From Telopea speciosissima (taxonomy: Eukaryota > Streptophyta > Magnoliopsida > Proteales > Proteaceae): a stretch of DNA of 64,000 nt. The DNA is taken from the NCBI RefSeq assembly GCF_018873765.1, contig NC_057917.1, forward strand, positions 56,478,464-56,542,463. The letters are read 5' to 3'. This document shows positions 33,948 to 44,039 of the stretch, piece by piece. The position numbers and the translations under genes are program-made. Each line of letters begins with the position of its first letter. Position 1 is the first letter of the stretch. The notes beneath the pieces were generated by a model, which was given only the letters and a program-made list of their open reading frames with translations, was not told the origin of the DNA and did not search any database.

Positions 33948-36165
33948 GGTGGGGAGAAATATTTATTTACAAGCTGGACGAATATATTCGCAAGACCACC
34001 TTGAAAGAAAGGAGAGAAAATGAAAACAACCCCCAAAACCAGAATTTAAGGACATCTAAACCTACCTACCTCTTGAAGAACTCAAAATCGCCCTTTAAGC
34101 TTGGGCCTTTCAACCTCATTGCACCCCTTCTTATTATTCCTCAATTTCAGCCCTTAAAATGTCCAAACTGTTAACCGAATCTGGGCAGACCCGGTTCAGA
34201 CCTTGGCTCCCACCCATGGGGCAGCCGGTTGGATCACGGTATGTGGGTCGATGACTTAACGAGGTGGCCTTCCCCCTTTGGGTCACTTCCCTCTTTGTGT
34301 TTCCTATTTAGAGTGGGACACTGTAAGGAGGTGGGGATTAATTATATATATATATATATACATATATACATACATACATAATCAAGTCACCCTAATGCCA
34401 ATTGCAATCTTGCAACATTGAGTTCTTTCTCTCACTCTCAATCTTGTTCACCAACTTACTAGTTTGTTTTCTGTGAGATTTCATCTGTTCCCAAAAATTT
34501 GCGGGGTGGAGATCTCTGTAAAGAAGCCTTTGAAGATATCTAGAGATTGTAGAAGATCGTTTGAATACGTAAAGCTTGTAACCAATTCGTACGAAATCCT
34601 TCCACTGTGTTTCTATCTCTGTTCAAGTAACACACTAACGGATGATGATTTATTTACACAAACAACTCACTGATTTACACTCTTTTTTTTCTTTTCTTCT
34701 GTGGAACTTTTTACCTCACAAAGCACAAAAAATAAAAAGAAGAAAGTCATTTTACTTGCTCCTTAGTCCTTACTCCACCTCCACCTCCACCTCCACCTCC
34801 ACCAATGACCAATAGGGTAGTAGGTTGTCAAGTCCTCAATTGGTCCACCCAAGTTAAACCAAAAGAATCACATGCAAGCACATACAACCAAATGAAAAAT
34901 TTACCCAAACGAGCTAAGATGAACCAACTAAAATAATATTATCAAAACATCGACCATCCATTTTAATAGAATATGAAATAATTACCAGTAAATGTCCAAT
35001 CCAATCAATTCTATCATATCATAAGCCTTTGGCATATCTAATTTTAAGTTTACGCTCAAATTTTCCTTTCTTCTGTCTAAAAGTATGAAAGATCTATTGG
35101 GCCATCACAATTTGTCGGCCTAGCACAAAAGCAACATGAAAAAGATAAATAAAGTATGAACCTAAGTCTTTTAGTTAGAAATTTAGGTATAATGTAACTT
35201 ATATGAAATATTGCAAAAACTATTAGGACGATAGTGTTTATCTAGAGTTGCATTAGGCTTTTTAGGAATTAATATAATAAGAGTATGGATAACCCCAAAT
35301 GGAAGAGTAAAGTTGAAGAAAAACTAATTTACAAAATTGACCATATCCTTCCCAATTAGGTCCCAAAAGGAATGGTAGAAGATCGCTTGAAATTTGTCAA
35401 CTCGTGGGGCCTTATAAGACCCAATAATAAAAACAACCTATCCGACCTCCCTTTTGGAGGATGTGTAACAAACAAGGTTCAAAATCCAGGTATCAGATTT
35501 GGGATCGGTCATGGCCAAAACCTTTTTGGATCGGTCCAAAAGGGTCAAGATCGGTCAAAAAACCCCCCAAAATCGTTTTTTTTATGGATCGGGTCATGTA
35601 TCGACCAGAGTTGGTGGGTGTTGTGATCTTGGGATCGGATCAATTGATATTATCTAGATTGGATCGGTCAAAATCGATTGGTATCGGTCAAGATAATATA
35701 AAAAACTTAAAAACTTTGAAAAGATAAAAAAAATATTCAATTGGATTGGTCAAGGATCGGATCGGATCGGCCGATCCAACCGAGTTGGGCGATCCAATCA
35801 ACGATCCAATCAAACCTTGTTGTATCGATCAAATCTTGGGATCGACCGATACCGATACCGATCCAATCCGACCAATATTGGCCGATCCAATCCGATACCT
35901 CAAACCATGGTAACAAAGCATTCTAATAGAACTGAACCCATTAAAATCCAAATTGAACTAACCCCACTCAATTATCCTAGTTATTAAATCAGCCCAAATG
36001 AGCCAATTTAATTTAAATTGAACTCATGGCTATGTAGTTGGCCCAATTATCCAAATAATTTTTACACATGAACTTATTTAGATTTACATGCTATTAAATA
36101 TTGATGAAATGTCCAAATAATTATAATCCACAATTGTTATTTAATTTATTTAAACATAGGGACAT
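33948..36165. other. Intergenic with simple repeats
   Basis: Distal MLP-B promoter homology at 33977-34030, then unassigned DNA. Simple repeats: TA/TACA run at 34344-34380 and a CCACCT hexamer run at 34769-34803. A GATCGG/CCGATC-rich degenerate repeat fills 35470-35910. No gene recognised. Confidence 0.5.
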
Positions 36166-36174
36166 TAATAAATA

Positions 36175-36562
36175 GGATAAATTACACGTCACCCCCTGGT
36201 TTTCAAATGAAACTCAAATCACCCCTTGAATTTTGAAAAAACTCAAATCACACCCCCTCTACAGTAATACTGTTAGTCTGTTGTTAGTTATTGGTGTGAA
36301 AGGACTATTTTACCCTTGTACTAAAACATTAGAATTAAATTTACAATACTACCCTTCCTTCATCTTCAACATTGGTCAAGGGTAGTTTAGGGAATTAAAT
36401 TTATTTAACTAGCTGACATCATCACTTAACAACATTAAACTAACAGTAGGGACTAATTTGTCATATTGGAGTCTAAACTAGGGGGTGATTTGAGTTTTTC
36501 AAAAATCAGGGGGGTTGATCTGAGTTGAGTTTGAAAATCAGGGGATGACATGTAATTTATCC
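36175..36562. mobile_element. 388-bp TIR element with 9-bp target duplication (MULE-like MITE)
   Basis: TAATAAATA (36166-36174) is repeated exactly at 36563-36571. The ends GGATAAATTACACGTCACCC and GGGATGACATGTAATTTATCC are inverted and continue inward. An exact 9-bp duplication and long TIRs are typical of Mutator-like non-autonomous elements. No coding content. Confidence 0.85.
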
Positions 36563-36730
36563 TAATAAATATTACCATATATGGTCCAACCATATTAGTA
36601 CTTCTACTTAATAGGGGGTATAATGGTAAATTAATATGTAAATATCTAATTTGTTAAAATTCAAAAACTTTAATTAAATGCACTTATCTTTTAAGTATAA
36701 TGAGCCCAAGTCCAGCATCGATCGAGATGA

Positions 36731-36933
36731 AACTTTGCTGCTACCCGGGTTGCACGAATGTTTCTGTTACTTGATTGACAGCCGGAGAAATGGAATCAAA
36801 AAAGATATTTTGGAAAATACTATAACCTAGAAGGGTATTTGTGAACCCTAGGGGAAGTGAATTATTCTATTTCTTTGGTTGTGAACCCAGGTAGCAGGAA
36901 CATTGCTACAACCTGGGTAGCAGCCAAATTTTT
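36731..36933. mobile_element. Short TIR element, family X, copy 2
   Basis: AACTTTGCTGCTACCCGGGT at the left pairs with ACCTGGGTAGCAGCCAAATT at the right. The interior matches 8673-8879 (GGAAAATACTATAACCTA, GGGTATTTGTGAAC, GTGAATTATTC). Confidence 0.7.
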
Positions 36934-37620
36934 TCCCATCGACTGAACCTGTCCCGTAACATACCTATTAGCAACAAAATGAAATTCTATAAATATTTAG
37001 TTTAAAGCGAAATGTTACATAAACCACCATAATGTTTAGACAAACATACCTTCTTCCACGCTATAAGATGACTTCCTTTCTTCCCCTAATTTCTTCCCCA
37101 AAAGAATTTGGCACAAATCGAATCCAGTTTGTCACACTCAAATACTTTAATCCCCTAGACTTAGCTCTGGGATGGAACAACTTAGCTCCCAAGTATTCCA
37201 TCAAAAAAACAAAAAAAAAAAAAACTTAGCTCCCAAGTAACTAGCTTCCTCAGTCACAATTTTAACACCAAAATTCTTACTCAGGTTCCTCTGTCTTCGA
37301 TAGACACATTCCTATTAAAATACACCTCACACGTCTAGTGACGTCTACTAAAATTAATATGTTGCCCTAACAAATAAGAAAATAATTTCTGAAATGGCTT
37401 TCATAATCAACATATATTCCTTTTGGCATGACAAAATATGAAGGTATCATTCGCAAAAAAAAAAAATGTGTAATTTTTTATGCACCACGAGCTACTTTAA
37501 CACCTTGGAACATGTTAAGTTCCCTAAACACTCCGATCAATCTAGACAAATTTCAAATGACAGTAATAAAAATAAAATGACACAAGGAATCCTTGTCTAA
37601 TGCCTCTATGGTTCAAGAGG
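36934..37620. other. Intergenic, no gene recognised
   Basis: AT-rich with A runs. Open frames are short and unsupported. Confidence 0.5.
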
Positions 37621-37783
37621 GTCGTCGCTTGGTGCGATGGTAAGGTCTCGTTACCACCAATGCAATGGCGCCGGCTCAAGTCCTTGGAATCAGCCTCTCT
37701 GTGAAGGGGGTAAGATTGCATACCATCTATCTCTCTCAAACCCTATGAAACGCGAGAGGCTTGTGCACTGGGTACGACCCTTT
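37621..37783 (+). mobile_element. tRNA-derived SINE (Au-like)
   Basis: It starts GTCGTCGCTTGGTGCGATGG with a pol III A-box-like word (GGTGCGATGGTAAGG, about 37631-37645) and a B-box-like GGCTCAAGTCC (37673-37683) about 30 bp on. It closes with GAGGCTTGTGCACTGGGTACG and ACCCTTTG, the conserved 3' motif of the plant Au SINE family as I recall it. No coding content. Confidence 0.65.
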
Positions 37784-37787
37784 GTAA

Positions 37788-37979
37788 CAAAGCATTCTAT
37801 TGTCTGGCTCTGAGAAGATTTGAGTGAACATAAATTCAACAAAGGCAGGGTCAAGGGAATTGGAAACACGGGAGCCTTGTGCACTCGGTATGGCCGTTTG
37901 TAAAAAGAATTCTATTGTCTGACTCTGAGAGGATTTGAGTGAACAGAGATTCAACAAAAGGCACAGTCAAGGGAATTGA
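37788..37979. repeat. Tandem duplication spanning the SINE 3' end
   Basis: The stretch from ATTCTATTGTCTGGCTCTGA to GTCAAGGGAATTG (37793-37862) recurs at 37909-37979. Between them lies a second copy of the SINE tail (GAGCCTTGTGCACTCGGTA, about 37870-37890). A local duplication of about 117 bp after SINE insertion explains this. Confidence 0.7.
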
Positions 37980-37993
37980 AAATGGCATACAAT

Positions 37994-38253
37994 CATGGTT
38001 CTAAGTATCGGTATCGTTTCACCCATATCGGGCGATACGTATCAGTTTTGCTAGTCACCGATACTAATACCATATTGATCCAGTATCGGTAGCACGGTAC
38101 ATACAAGAGGTAAAATGGTCCGAAAACTCATTTTTTAAGCAAACCAATAGGTAACTTTGTCCGATACAGCCGATCTAGGCCGATACCGTATCGATATCGT
38201 ATCAATTTTCCGTGTTGCCAATAACCATTTCGATACCGTGTACTAAAACCATG
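37994..38253 (+). mobile_element. GGTATCG-family short element
   Basis: It starts CATGGTTCTAAGTATCGGTA and ends CGATACCGTGTACTAAAACC followed by ATG. The same ends and interior (CGATACAGCCGATCTAGGCC, GGTAGCACGGTAC) occur in both inverted copies within 32995-33604. Non-coding; superfamily unknown. Confidence 0.7.
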
Positions 38254-38774
38254 CACACAATTCCCTGAGGAAATCAGCTAAGCCTTTAGCTTCATCTTGA
38301 GCGGAGCCGCGGAAGCAAGCTTATTATCAATTTTATAAAAAAAAATAATAATAATAAACTCAATATTATGTTTCCTAATATTATTCCTAGCTATAGCATG
38401 GTAATATTGAGTATTCGGATCCCCATCCTTGGTATACATGTGCCTAGACTTCTGCATCCAAATCACCTCTTTTGATTCCAAAACCCACCTAATTGATTTC
38501 TCATTATCCTGAATAGCTAGCCTTATAATTGCAATCCAAACCTACATCATTATCTAGTTTTAGGGTTTTACTGGACAGCTCTCATTTCCATATATCCATA
38601 AAAAAAAAACTCAGCATCCCATCTTTTAAGTTTCCTACCTACAATGGTTAATTTACACATTACATTATCAGAGTCAGAAGCTACCCAATTTATTGCCAAA
38701 AAGTTTTTAAAATTGGGATGCAAAAGCCAAGCCGCCTGAAAATGGAAAAGCTTCCTAAAAGACACACAAGGATA
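38254..38774. other. Intergenic, no gene recognised
   Basis: On the minus strand there is a short stretch reading MQKSRHMYTKDGDPNTQYYHAIA (38449-38381), reminiscent of the plant LINE RT motif W..EGD.NT.FFH. It is a very short LINE relic at best. Confidence 0.4.
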
Positions 38775-38782
38775 ATTTAAAG

Positions 38783-39317
38783 TAGAGATGTCAACGGATA
38801 TTCGAAAATTCGTATTTGATCCGCGTTCGTATTTGTTTAGGAGAATTCGAATCGGTCCAAAACTAATAAGATACGAATATGATAATCCCCCTATCCAACC
38901 GATTATTATTTGCTTTATTTAACAATCCGACGGTAATAAAATATCTAAAATAGATCGTTGTCCGTCTATCCTTTTAAGTTACCTTATTGGATTTTGTTAT
39001 CTTATTTTTATAATTTTATAAGTTAAGATAATGTGATTCTTTTTCTAGATTTTCTATTGTTTTATATATATTGTTTTATGCAATGTGATACAAGATAAAA
39101 TCAAAAAACGATAAAGATGTCAATGGATAGTTACAAATTCGTATTCGATCCGTGTTCATATCCATTTAGGAGAATCCATATTCAAAAAATTACTAACCGA
39201 CAACTATCCGAATCCGTCCAAAAACCAATAGAATATTATTCGAATCCATCCGAATATAATCGGATACGAATATGATAATGCTACTATCTGACCGCATTCG
39301 ATCCGTTTACATCCTTA
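38783..39317. mobile_element. hAT-type non-autonomous element with exact 8-bp target duplication
   Basis: ATTTAAAG (38775-38782) is repeated at 39318-39325. The ends are TAGAGATGTCAACGG and CCGTTTACATCCTTA. The interior holds two related half-units built of GATACGAATATGATAAT and CCGAATCC words, so it may be a dimer of the 10999-11262 type. Confidence 0.8.
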
Positions 39318-39599
39318 ATTTAAAGTCAAAAGAATAGAATTATGATCAGACCGTATTGCTTGTAATTTCTTAAGGGATACATGAAGTAAAAGGTTGACCC
39401 AATCAGGGGAGACAATACACTTATCTCTTTGCTTATCCTTGATGCTACTTCTTGCTGCTAATAATTGATTCTATATTATTTTCTTGACCATGCCTTTTTT
39501 TTTCCTAAAATGTGAGGGGACTCCATTCCCCTTGTTCTAAGAAGAGTTTCAATCATCATGTGCATAAGTTGTGTTCTGAGAGGTTGTCAATGGATTTTA

Positions 39600-39631
39600 C
39601 GAGAGAGAGAGAGAGAGAGAGAGTGTGTGTG
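39600..39631. repeat. GA/GT microsatellite beside MLP-C
   Basis: A GA run passing into GTGTGTGTGT, immediately past the truncated 3' end of MLP-C. A similar GA run sits past MLP-A. Confidence 0.9.
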
Positions 39632-39660
39632 TTACTGACTCCATTTCCAGTTTATAAATT

Positions 39661-41978
39661 CTATGCATTGAGAACATGGGCATCAAAGTCGTTAGCCAAC
39701 TTGGCAATGAAATCCAAATAGGTGGTCGGAGCAAGCACTTCCTCATGTGCCTTCTCATACTCAATAGACCATTTCATCGAGTTCTTACCACCCGTTGACA
39801 TGGCCTTCATTGTCACCCTATAAGATTGACTTGTATAGTTTCCCAAGATCTCCTTCAAAGAAACTCTTGATAAGTGTTTTGTTCTCGTCGTTTATAGATT
39901 CGATCTTCTCCATTGCAGTCATATCATGTCCCCCTGCAAGACCATATCAATTAATCTTTCAAGTAAGTGATGGAAGAGTAGTCCTAATCGGTTACCCCTA
40001 AGGTCTCTTATCCCTTCATATACCTATGAGTCCCCGCACCCAATAGTTTGAACTTTTTGAATTTCTGGGGTGTGTATGTAGTGTCATCCTGCCTCCATGT
40101 GAAATCTCATATATGAGTCCCTCCACCCACTAGTCCGAGCTTTTGGGGTGGTTTATACAATTTCATCCTGCCTACATGTGAACCTCATATACCTGTGATA
40201 TTGGACTTGTGTGTCCATCAAGCCCGAAATATTAAATTATTAAATTTAATTTTTGCATTTTACTATTTTATTTAGGGTTTATAAGAATGTTCTATAGGTG
40301 TTAACCTAAAACTGGTCTGAACTGGGAACGGGATTAAACATCCTGTTTATATGGTTTCCATATCGCATGTCACGAGAAATGGTGATTTCGGTGCATGGAT
40401 GTGTGTACACGTCAAGAATGTGTATAGATAAGAATCTGATACGTATATCTTATATAATGCTACTTGGTTGTGTGAGTGATACACGTACTTGTCACTCGAT
40501 GACCCTTAGACTTGAGAGATTCCATTTGTTGCAGTGTGGCATTACGGATTTTGGTAAGCCAATGGTCGATGTCCAATCGGACTATAAACCAGTACACTGG
40601 ATTCGTGATCCTGTATTGTAAGCAAAGAGGTTTCTCAACATTGAATCCACTACCCATTTATGTGGAATATCCAAGAGAGAGAAAGTCAGTGAATGGTCGG
40701 ATAGAAATCTAGATCCAATGTTTATTCGAAATGTTTTATAAATTTATTTTTAATATAAAATTAATATATAATATATTGAATTTTGATTTCAAAGTTTTAC
40801 GACCGTCCGATCACAATCACATATTCTTTCAATCAACGTACATGATGAATTGGGGATAAGTAATATTAAATTACATACCCTATAGTTCATTATGAGATAT
40901 TAGGAAAATGAAAGGGCTTATGTATAATAAAAGAGTTTATTGGACACATAACATTATATGGGAGAACAAAATATTTATGGTTGAATATCTTTTTATATTA
41001 TGACAATAAATATTATGAGAATATTTCATGAACCATAGTTTAGAAAGATTGTATTCTTTTTGAGATTCTATGTCTTCACTTTAGTAACAAATTAGAGTTA
41101 CAAAAATTAGAAGATTCACAAAACACCAAAATAAAAGATTGAACCAATGCCAAGATGGAAGGGGAATATTTGAAATCCAAGGATCTCTAAAATTATAAAA
41201 GAGGGAGAGGGAGGAGCCTCTCCACGATTTTGGTAGTGCTCCTCCCCCTCTCCACGTTTTCGCTCTCTCTCTTCCCTCTTTCTTGTGGCGTGTGATTGAG
41301 TGAGACTTGAGTTTGAGAACTCAAGAGGCTTTAATAATTTGGCTTCTTCTACAAATTGCAAGGATTGATCAAACTTCAAAGTGTTGAATAAATTTTTTCA
41401 ATCTCCATATTTGCACAAGTTAGAAGACCTATTATCTATAAGAAGAGTTACGCTTGCGACTCTAAGACAACTATGATTTTATTTTGAAATTGTTTCATCC
41501 CTATTCTTGATCATGAACAACAAGCATTGATCCTATCCAAATTCCGCTGTGCATCGGATTTATTCCCAACATGTGAGTCCCTCCACCCAATAAGTCGAGC
41601 TTTTGGGATGGTGTACATAATTACGTCCTACTTACACATGAGGTAGAATGTTGGAAGAGTAGTCCCACATTGGTCGCTCTTGACGCCTTCCATCCAAAGT
41701 CTCAGGGTTGACCAATGGTAGACTATTCTTCCAACAACAAGAACTAACTATATAATTGATGAGAGCATCAAAGCAAACATATACATACCCCAGGCATATT
41801 TAATGTGAATAACAGAGTTCACATTCTTCCCACTTCCTCGAATGACTTCAGTGTTCTTGAAGAGGTCCGGGGAAACTTTGGTGAAGAGACTAGCATGGTT
41901 TTTGTAAATGGCAAAGAACTTATCAGCTGGAGATTGTATCTCTGTTTCTATCTCAAGCTTACCAGTAGTAGCAGCCAT
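39661..41978 (-). pseudogene. MLP-C, broken third copy of the MLP cluster
   Basis: Exon 1 (41978-41789, 190 nt) is intact and nearly identical to MLP-A, ending in the same YAW|G junction. Exon 2 (39933-39661, 273 nt) has a 3-nt deletion removing one codon near its start. It also has a 4-nt insertion (about 39827-39830) in the region equivalent to LYKSYR, which shifts the frame into a stop (39818-39820). The C-terminal third is therefore lost although its old frame (VKWSIEYEK-like, DFDAHVLNA) is still readable. The intron has grown to about 1.86 kb by a solo LTR. The poly(A) signal region present in MLP-A and MLP-B is deleted. The promoter (TATA and G-box) is still like MLP-A, so transcripts may exist. 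Confidence 0.85.
40199..41571. mobile_element. Solo LTR in the MLP-C intron with 5-bp target duplication
   Basis: TGTGA at 40194-40198 is repeated at 41572-41576. Between them the sequence starts TATTGGACTTG and ends TTTATTCCCAACA, an inverted terminal pair of the TGTTGG...CCAACA type with one changed base. The equivalent site in the MLP-B intron reads ATACCTGTGAGTCCCTCC without the insert. At 1,373 bp with no coding region or primer site, it is a solo LTR left after recombination between two LTRs. Confidence 0.85.
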
Positions 41979-42086
41979 GGTTTACAGATTAATTAAAATG
42001 TTCAAACAAAGAATAAGGTCGTACACACTAGTAGGGAATTGAAGAAGTCTTAAGGTTTTTTGTGGTTGTTGTTGATCTGATACGTT

Positions 42087-42096
42087 CATATTTATA
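42087..42096 (-). promoter_or_regulatory. TATA box of MLP-C
   Basis: TATAAATATG on the minus strand, 108 nt before the ATG, as in MLP-A. About 480 bp of upstream sequence is shared with MLP-A, including the G-box at 42440-42445. Confidence 0.55.
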
Positions 42097-42469
42097 TGCA
42101 TAGTTTAGAAGGTAATTAAGGATTAAGGACCATCACATCAATTTAATTATTGAATATATAATATGATTAGATGGTAGATTCCATATATATGCTTTCACAT
42201 GGACGATGCTTTTAGACCAAACCCAAAAAGATTGATTAATGGCTCTGATTTACGCATATTGGAAAAAGGGGGGGAGGGTTCTTTATTTATTTCTTAGTGG
42301 GAGTAGTGAGTTGTTTGGCCGAATACATTCACAAGACCACTTCAAAAGAAAGGAGAGAGGAAAAGAAATGCGTGATGATTTTTTGTGATTTGCATAGCCA
42401 TGTTGCTTTATCTACCTGCACTGGCAGTTTAATTTGTGCCACGTGGTGCACTGATTTCATTTGAGCTAG

Positions 42470-43645
42470 TGGTGTAATTGGGCCACGCTCTGGGCTCAAG
42501 CTTTGCAGAGCAGGAGCCCAACCAAAGTTGTGAAGTCCCTAGCCCAAAGCCTGATTGAACCTGACATTGAGCTCACACATGCAAGACTAAGGGTGTCAAT
42601 TATTGGGACGGTTCCGGTATTAGGGACTGGTCGATAGGTGTCAATTTCAATACCGTCCCATTTATTTAACAGAATTAAACCTAGGTCCTAGTCTCGATTA
42701 TCAATGGGATGAGACGGTACTGATTCCTTAAATGATCCTAAACTTGATAGAAGAAGGAAGAAGAATTTTAATGCATGGTTTCTTATGAGATGATTTCATT
42801 AGTAGTATTGTGAATCTTTTCAGTATTATGAGATATAAGGCATTCTTATTTTTCTATGGCTCCCATTCTCATTCTCATGTTGATTTCGGTTGGTTCGACC
42901 AAGATACATTCATGGAAGCTTTTCTATTTCCTATTATTGTATCTAACCCACGTAAATCAGTTACACAGACGTTAAAATAACCCACAATAACTCGTAATTT
43001 GAAGTTTCTCATAACAACCCCCCTCACCTACTACTTCTAACTATATCAAGATTTCATGCAACTTACACCACTAACTTTTTAATGCCATTTAACTCCTATT
43101 GCACGTAACATTCCATCTCTTCTTGAATTAAGCAGAAAAAGGTTCACCGGGGTCCTATATCTTAATACACAACTTGTAGACCCAACCGTAGGGCACGACA
43201 TTGCTCGATCTCTTTGCTAGTACCTTCTTCATAGAGGTGGTTCCACAATCTTTTATAGATTTTGTAACTTTAAAGGTTATGTGAACCGTTTAACACCCTT
43301 TGTTGAATTGAACTTTTTTAAATCGAAATCGTGAAACCATTTAATAAATGGTTCGGTTATGATTTTAAAATTGAGGTTATTTAATCGAATAAACCGTTTA
43401 ACACTCTTAAATATACATAAATGTGTCAAAATCAAACAAAAACTGTTTACCAAAACTAAACCGAACCATTCAAAAGCGAAACTGTGAAACAGTTTAATAA
43501 ATGGTTCATTTATGGTTTCAAAATTGAAAACTTTTAATTAAACTGTTTAACCGAAACCGAACCATTTAATACCCTTAACCTTACGTCACTAACTCTTAAT
43601 GCGATGTAATACTACTATTAACTAATATTTACAACCCCCCCCCCC
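42470..43645. other. Intergenic, degenerate repeats
   Basis: MLP-A/C promoter homology ends near 42465. Then GGGTGTCAAT-type and AACCGTTTAA-type degenerate repeats (42590-42720 and 43255-43590). A run of C precedes the palindrome. No gene. Confidence 0.5.
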
Positions 43646-43821
43646 AATTTGGATCCTCTACTGCTGAGCTGCCTGGCAGGACCGTGCTGCCCATACATGG
43701 TGTTGCGTGCAATGTCCGCCTTACCCCTGCCCAAATGCCTTGTCTGAGTGAGGGTAAGGTGGTCATTGCACGCAGCACCGTGTCTTGGCAGTACGGTCCT
43801 ACCGGGCAACTCGGTAGTATT
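43646..43821. mobile_element. Palindromic element, family P1, copy 2
   Basis: GGATCCTCTACTGCTGAGCT pairs with GGGCAACTCGGTAGTA. GGCAGGACCGTGCTGCCCA pairs with TGGCAGTACGGTCCTACCGG. Same loop (CTGCCCAAATGCCTTG) as the 20.7-kb copy. Its last bases are displaced past the P2 element that follows: TTCTCTGGATCC appears at 43986-43997. Confidence 0.8.
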
Positions 43822-43985
43822 ATCGTATGCGGTTCCCTGATCGGTGCGGTTCCCTAGTGCCTCTCACAAGAGGAGGGTGGACCCCATCCAGGCAGAGTGT
43901 TCGGTTAGATGCCCCGGGTGGGTCCCACCCCCTCTTGTGAGAGGCACTAGGGAACTGCACCGATCAACAACCGTAGATGATAACG
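43822..43985. mobile_element. Palindromic element, family P2, copy 3, nested in the end of P1
   Basis: TTATCGTATGCGGTTCCCTG at the left pairs with AACCGTAGATGATAA at the right. TAGTGCCTCTCACAAGAGG pairs exactly with CCTCTTGTGAGAGGCACTA. It is closely related to 10721-10883. Confidence 0.85.
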
Positions 43986-44039
43986 ATTCTCTGGATCCCC
44001 CCACCCACACTCCCACCCCCCCCCCCCAAAAAAAAGAAG

